Source: Phytohabitans rumicis (GTDB taxonomy: Bacteria > Actinomycetota > Actinomycetes > Mycobacteriales > Micromonosporaceae). Taken from it: a stretch of 64,000 nucleotides of DNA. Both the position numbers and the translations under genes were made by a program. Under the pieces are notes generated by a model. It was not told where the DNA came from. It saw nothing but the letters and a program-made list of their open reading frames with translations, and did no database searches. The DNA lies in the NCBI RefSeq assembly GCF_011764445.1, contig NZ_BLPG01000002.1:1-64000 (forward strand). Direction: 5' to 3'. This document shows, piece after piece, positions 62,382-64,000 of this stretch. Position 1 is the first letter of the stretch, and the number at the start of each line of letters is the position of its first letter.

Positions 62382-63557
62382 ATGCTCCATAGACAACGCC
62401 GTACGGCGTTGCTCGTCTCCGCGGTCGGGGCCGTCACGCTGGCCGCGGCCGGGATCGTGGTGTCCGCCGGCGCGGCGCAGGCCGCCGTGGGCTGCCGGGT
62501 CGCCTACTCGGTGACCGCGCAGTGGTCGGGCGGGTTCACCGCGAACGTCAACCTCACCAACATCGGCGACCCGCTCCCCACGTGGGCCGTCACCTGGTCG
62601 TTCGGCGCCGGGCAGACGGTCACCCAGGGCTGGAACGCCGCGATCACGCAGAGCGGCAGCAGCGTCCGGGCGGCGAACCTGAGCTACAACGGCAACGTGG
62701 CCACCAACGCCACGGTCTCGTTCGGCTTCAACGGCGGCTGGAACAACAGCAGCAACCCGGCGCCGACCAGCTTCCAGGTCAACGGCGTCACCTGCACCGG
62801 CGGGGTCACCAACCCGACCACGCCGGGCACCAACCCGACGACCGCGGCGCCGCCCACCACCGCACCGCCGCCCACCGGCTCGTGGCCGACCCCGACCGGC
62901 CAGGTCGCGGTCAACGGCACGATCCAGGTGCCGGCCAGTGGCCTCGACGGCGGCATGCGCCGGTACTGCTGCATCGGCGACGGCAGCCAGGAGGAGAGCC
63001 AGGACCCGATGTTCCTGCTCGCCCCCGGTGCGACGCTGTCCAATGTGATCATCGGCGCGCCCGCCGGTGACGGCGTGCACTGCTCCGGCGCCTGCACGCT
63101 GCGCAACGTGTGGTGGGAGGACGTGGGCGAGGACGCGGCCACGTTCCGCGGCAGCGGCTCGCCGCAGTTCCTGGTGGACGGCGGCGGCGCCCGGGCGGCC
63201 AGCGACAAGGTCTTCCAGCACAACGGGCCGGGCACGCTGACCATCCAGAACTTCCAGGCCACCAACTTCGGCACGTTCTACCGTTCGTGCGGCAACTGCT
63301 CCACCCAGTCCCAGCGCAACGTGGTGATCCGCAACGTCACGCTGACCCGGCCGGGCAACACCATCGCCGGCATCAACGTCAACTACGGCGACACCGCCCG
63401 CTTCAGCGGCATCACCATCGTCAACGACTCCGGCCGTGCGATGGTCATCTGCCGCAAGTACAACGGCAACAACACCGGCGCCGAGCCCACCCAAGTGGGT
63501 ACCGGTGCCGACGGCACCAACTGCATCTACTCCACATCGGACCTCATATACCGCTGA
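62382..63557 (+). CDS. Secreted CBM2-PL3 pectate lyase
   Basis: 391 residues. Signal peptide (TALLVSAVGAVTLAAAG, cut after AQA), CBM2 (CRVAYSVTAQWSGGFTANVN, TWSFGAGQT, FGFNGGWN), a PTT linker, then a family 3 pectate lyase beta-helix: VPASGLDGGMRRYCCIGDGS, GDGVHCSGACTLRNVWWEDV and DAATFRG, with the PL3 Asp/Glu calcium site and a late VICRKYNGNN. It cleaves homogalacturonan by beta-elimination outside the cell. A GAGGAGAG ribosome-binding site precedes the ATG. Confidence 0.92.
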   Translation: MLHRQRRTALLVSAVGAVTLAAAGIVVSAGAAQAAVGCRVAYSVTAQWSGGFTANVNLTNIGDPLPTWAVTWSFGAGQTVTQGWNAAITQSGSSVRAANLSYNGNVATNATVSFGFNGGWNNSSNPAPTSFQVNGVTCTGGVTNPTTPGTNPTTAAPPTTAPPPTGSWPTPTGQVAVNGTIQVPASGLDGGMRRYCCIGDGSQEESQDPMFLLAPGATLSNVIIGAPAGDGVHCSGACTLRNVWWEDVGEDAATFRGSGSPQFLVDGGGARAASDKVFQHNGPGTLTIQNFQATNFGTFYRSCGNCSTQSQRNVVIRNVTLTRPGNTIAGINVNYGDTARFSGITIVNDSGRAMVICRKYNGNNTGAEPTQVGTGADGTNCIYSTSDLIYR

Positions 63558-63584
63558 CCCGGTACGGCACAGCGAGCGCGCCCG

Positions 63585-64000
63585 TCACATGCGGGCGCGC
63601 TCGTATGCTCCGTCGGGCGGCGTGTAGCCGATGAGCTTGCCGGGCAGGTCGCGGGCGGCCAGCAGCCAGGAGACCCCGAACGCCCAGACGGACAGCACCT
63701 CGCCGAGGTACAGCGGGGTCAGCTCGCCGATGGTGATGTCGAGCAGTTTCCCGACGGCGACGAAGGCGACCGCGCCGATGATGACCCACATGCAGATCCG
63801 CTGGACCATCGCCGCCCTGTCCTCGTGGTTGCGGGCCTTGTCGCGGCGGGAGAACAGGTACGCGATGACCGCCAGGCTGAGGATGAAGATCACCGCGCAG
63901 GTGTAGTGGATCGTGGCGGTCAGCCCTTCGCCGATCTCCTGCTGGACGGCCGAGCATCCCGCCGGCTCGGGCGAGGTGCCGCAGTGCGGCGCGCCGTCCG
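63585..64000 (-). CDS. Multi-pass membrane protein, partial (5' end beyond window)
   Basis: The last 138 residues of a protein entering from the right edge. An extracytoplasmic stretch with two cysteines (HCGTSPEPAGCSAV) is followed by helices IFILSLAVIAYLFS, ICMWVIIGAVAFVAVG and LGEVLSVWAFGVSWLL. It resembles DUF998-like or small integral membrane proteins; function unknown. It converges with the pectate lyase gene. Confidence 0.65.
   Translation of the reverse strand, partial: DGAPHCGTSPEPAGCSAVQQEIGEGLTATIHYTCAVIFILSLAVIAYLFSRRDKARNHEDRAAMVQRICMWVIIGAVAFVAVGKLLDITIGELTPLYLGEVLSVWAFGVSWLLAARDLPGKLIGYTPPDGAYERARM

Overview
The window is chromosomal DNA from a high-GC filamentous actinomycete. 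Signs are the G/C-rich third codon positions, frequent GTG and TTG starts, many SigE-type and ECF sigma factors, PadR/TetR/LysR/ArsR regulators, and secreted CBM2-linked plant cell-wall enzymes. A Micromonosporaceae member (Micromonospora/Actinoplanes relatives) is my best guess, but that is inference. I see no tRNA, rRNA, CRISPR array or prophage.

Region 1 (1-6.9 kb, minus strand) is a tightly packed operon of the nitrilase-associated 'Nit1C' type (MSMEG_0567-0572 / Sll0783-0787 families). In transcription order it holds an FAD/NADPH monooxygenase, a metal-dependent amidohydrolase, an MSMEG_0572-like protein, a radical SAM enzyme, a GNAT-AIR-synthase fusion and two tandem carbon-nitrogen hydrolases. 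The last hydrolase has lost its catalytic Cys and Glu. Region 2 (6.9-14.1 kb, minus) joins a proline-rich membrane protein, a polysaccharide deacetylase/glycosyltransferase-2 fusion, a large PAS-GGDEF-EAL protein and a sugar-binding lipoprotein: an exopolysaccharide synthase beside a c-di-GMP enzyme. Region 3 (14.1-19.1 kb) has a PadR/membrane-protein pair, an IS5-family element and a beta-helix/AAA+ ATPase fusion. Region 4 (19.1-27.6 kb) has an SDR with a MerR fragment, LysR divergent from a beta-lactamase-fold hydrolase, a Tat-exported metallo-beta-lactamase-fold protein, lipoprotein and GNAT genes, and a SigE-family sigma factor with its partner. Region 5 (27.7-36.6 kb) has a large secreted subtilase, a second PadR/membrane pair and an S9 peptidase.

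Region 6 (36.6-46 kb) is a gene graveyard. Small hypothetical proteins are mixed with truncated pieces of TetR, GNAT, VOC, MeaB and methyltransferase genes, two of them joined tail to tail. Intact genes there include an RTX-repeat protein, an APH-family kinase, an NmrA-type reductase and a Nudix hydrolase. Region 7 (46-53.9 kb) has an MFS exporter with a divergent TetR, a TetR/SDR pair, and an ArsR-SRPBCC-hydrolase-CE2 esterase operon, each with clear palindromic operators. Region 8 (53.9-58.5 kb) is an ECF sigma / zinc-finger membrane protein / ABC exporter operon. Region 9 (58.5-64 kb) carries secreted carbohydrate-active enzymes: a large alpha/beta hydrolase, a CE1-like esterase with CBM2, and a CBM2-PL3 pectate lyase.

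About twenty-four reading frames are interrupted by what looks like one missing G or C in a short G/C run. Adding one base restores a family-typical protein in nearly every case. I therefore treat most frameshifts as sequence errors and give gene spans across them. Several genes show a TANNNT -10 hexamer only 6-8 bases before the start codon, which suggests leaderless mRNAs.
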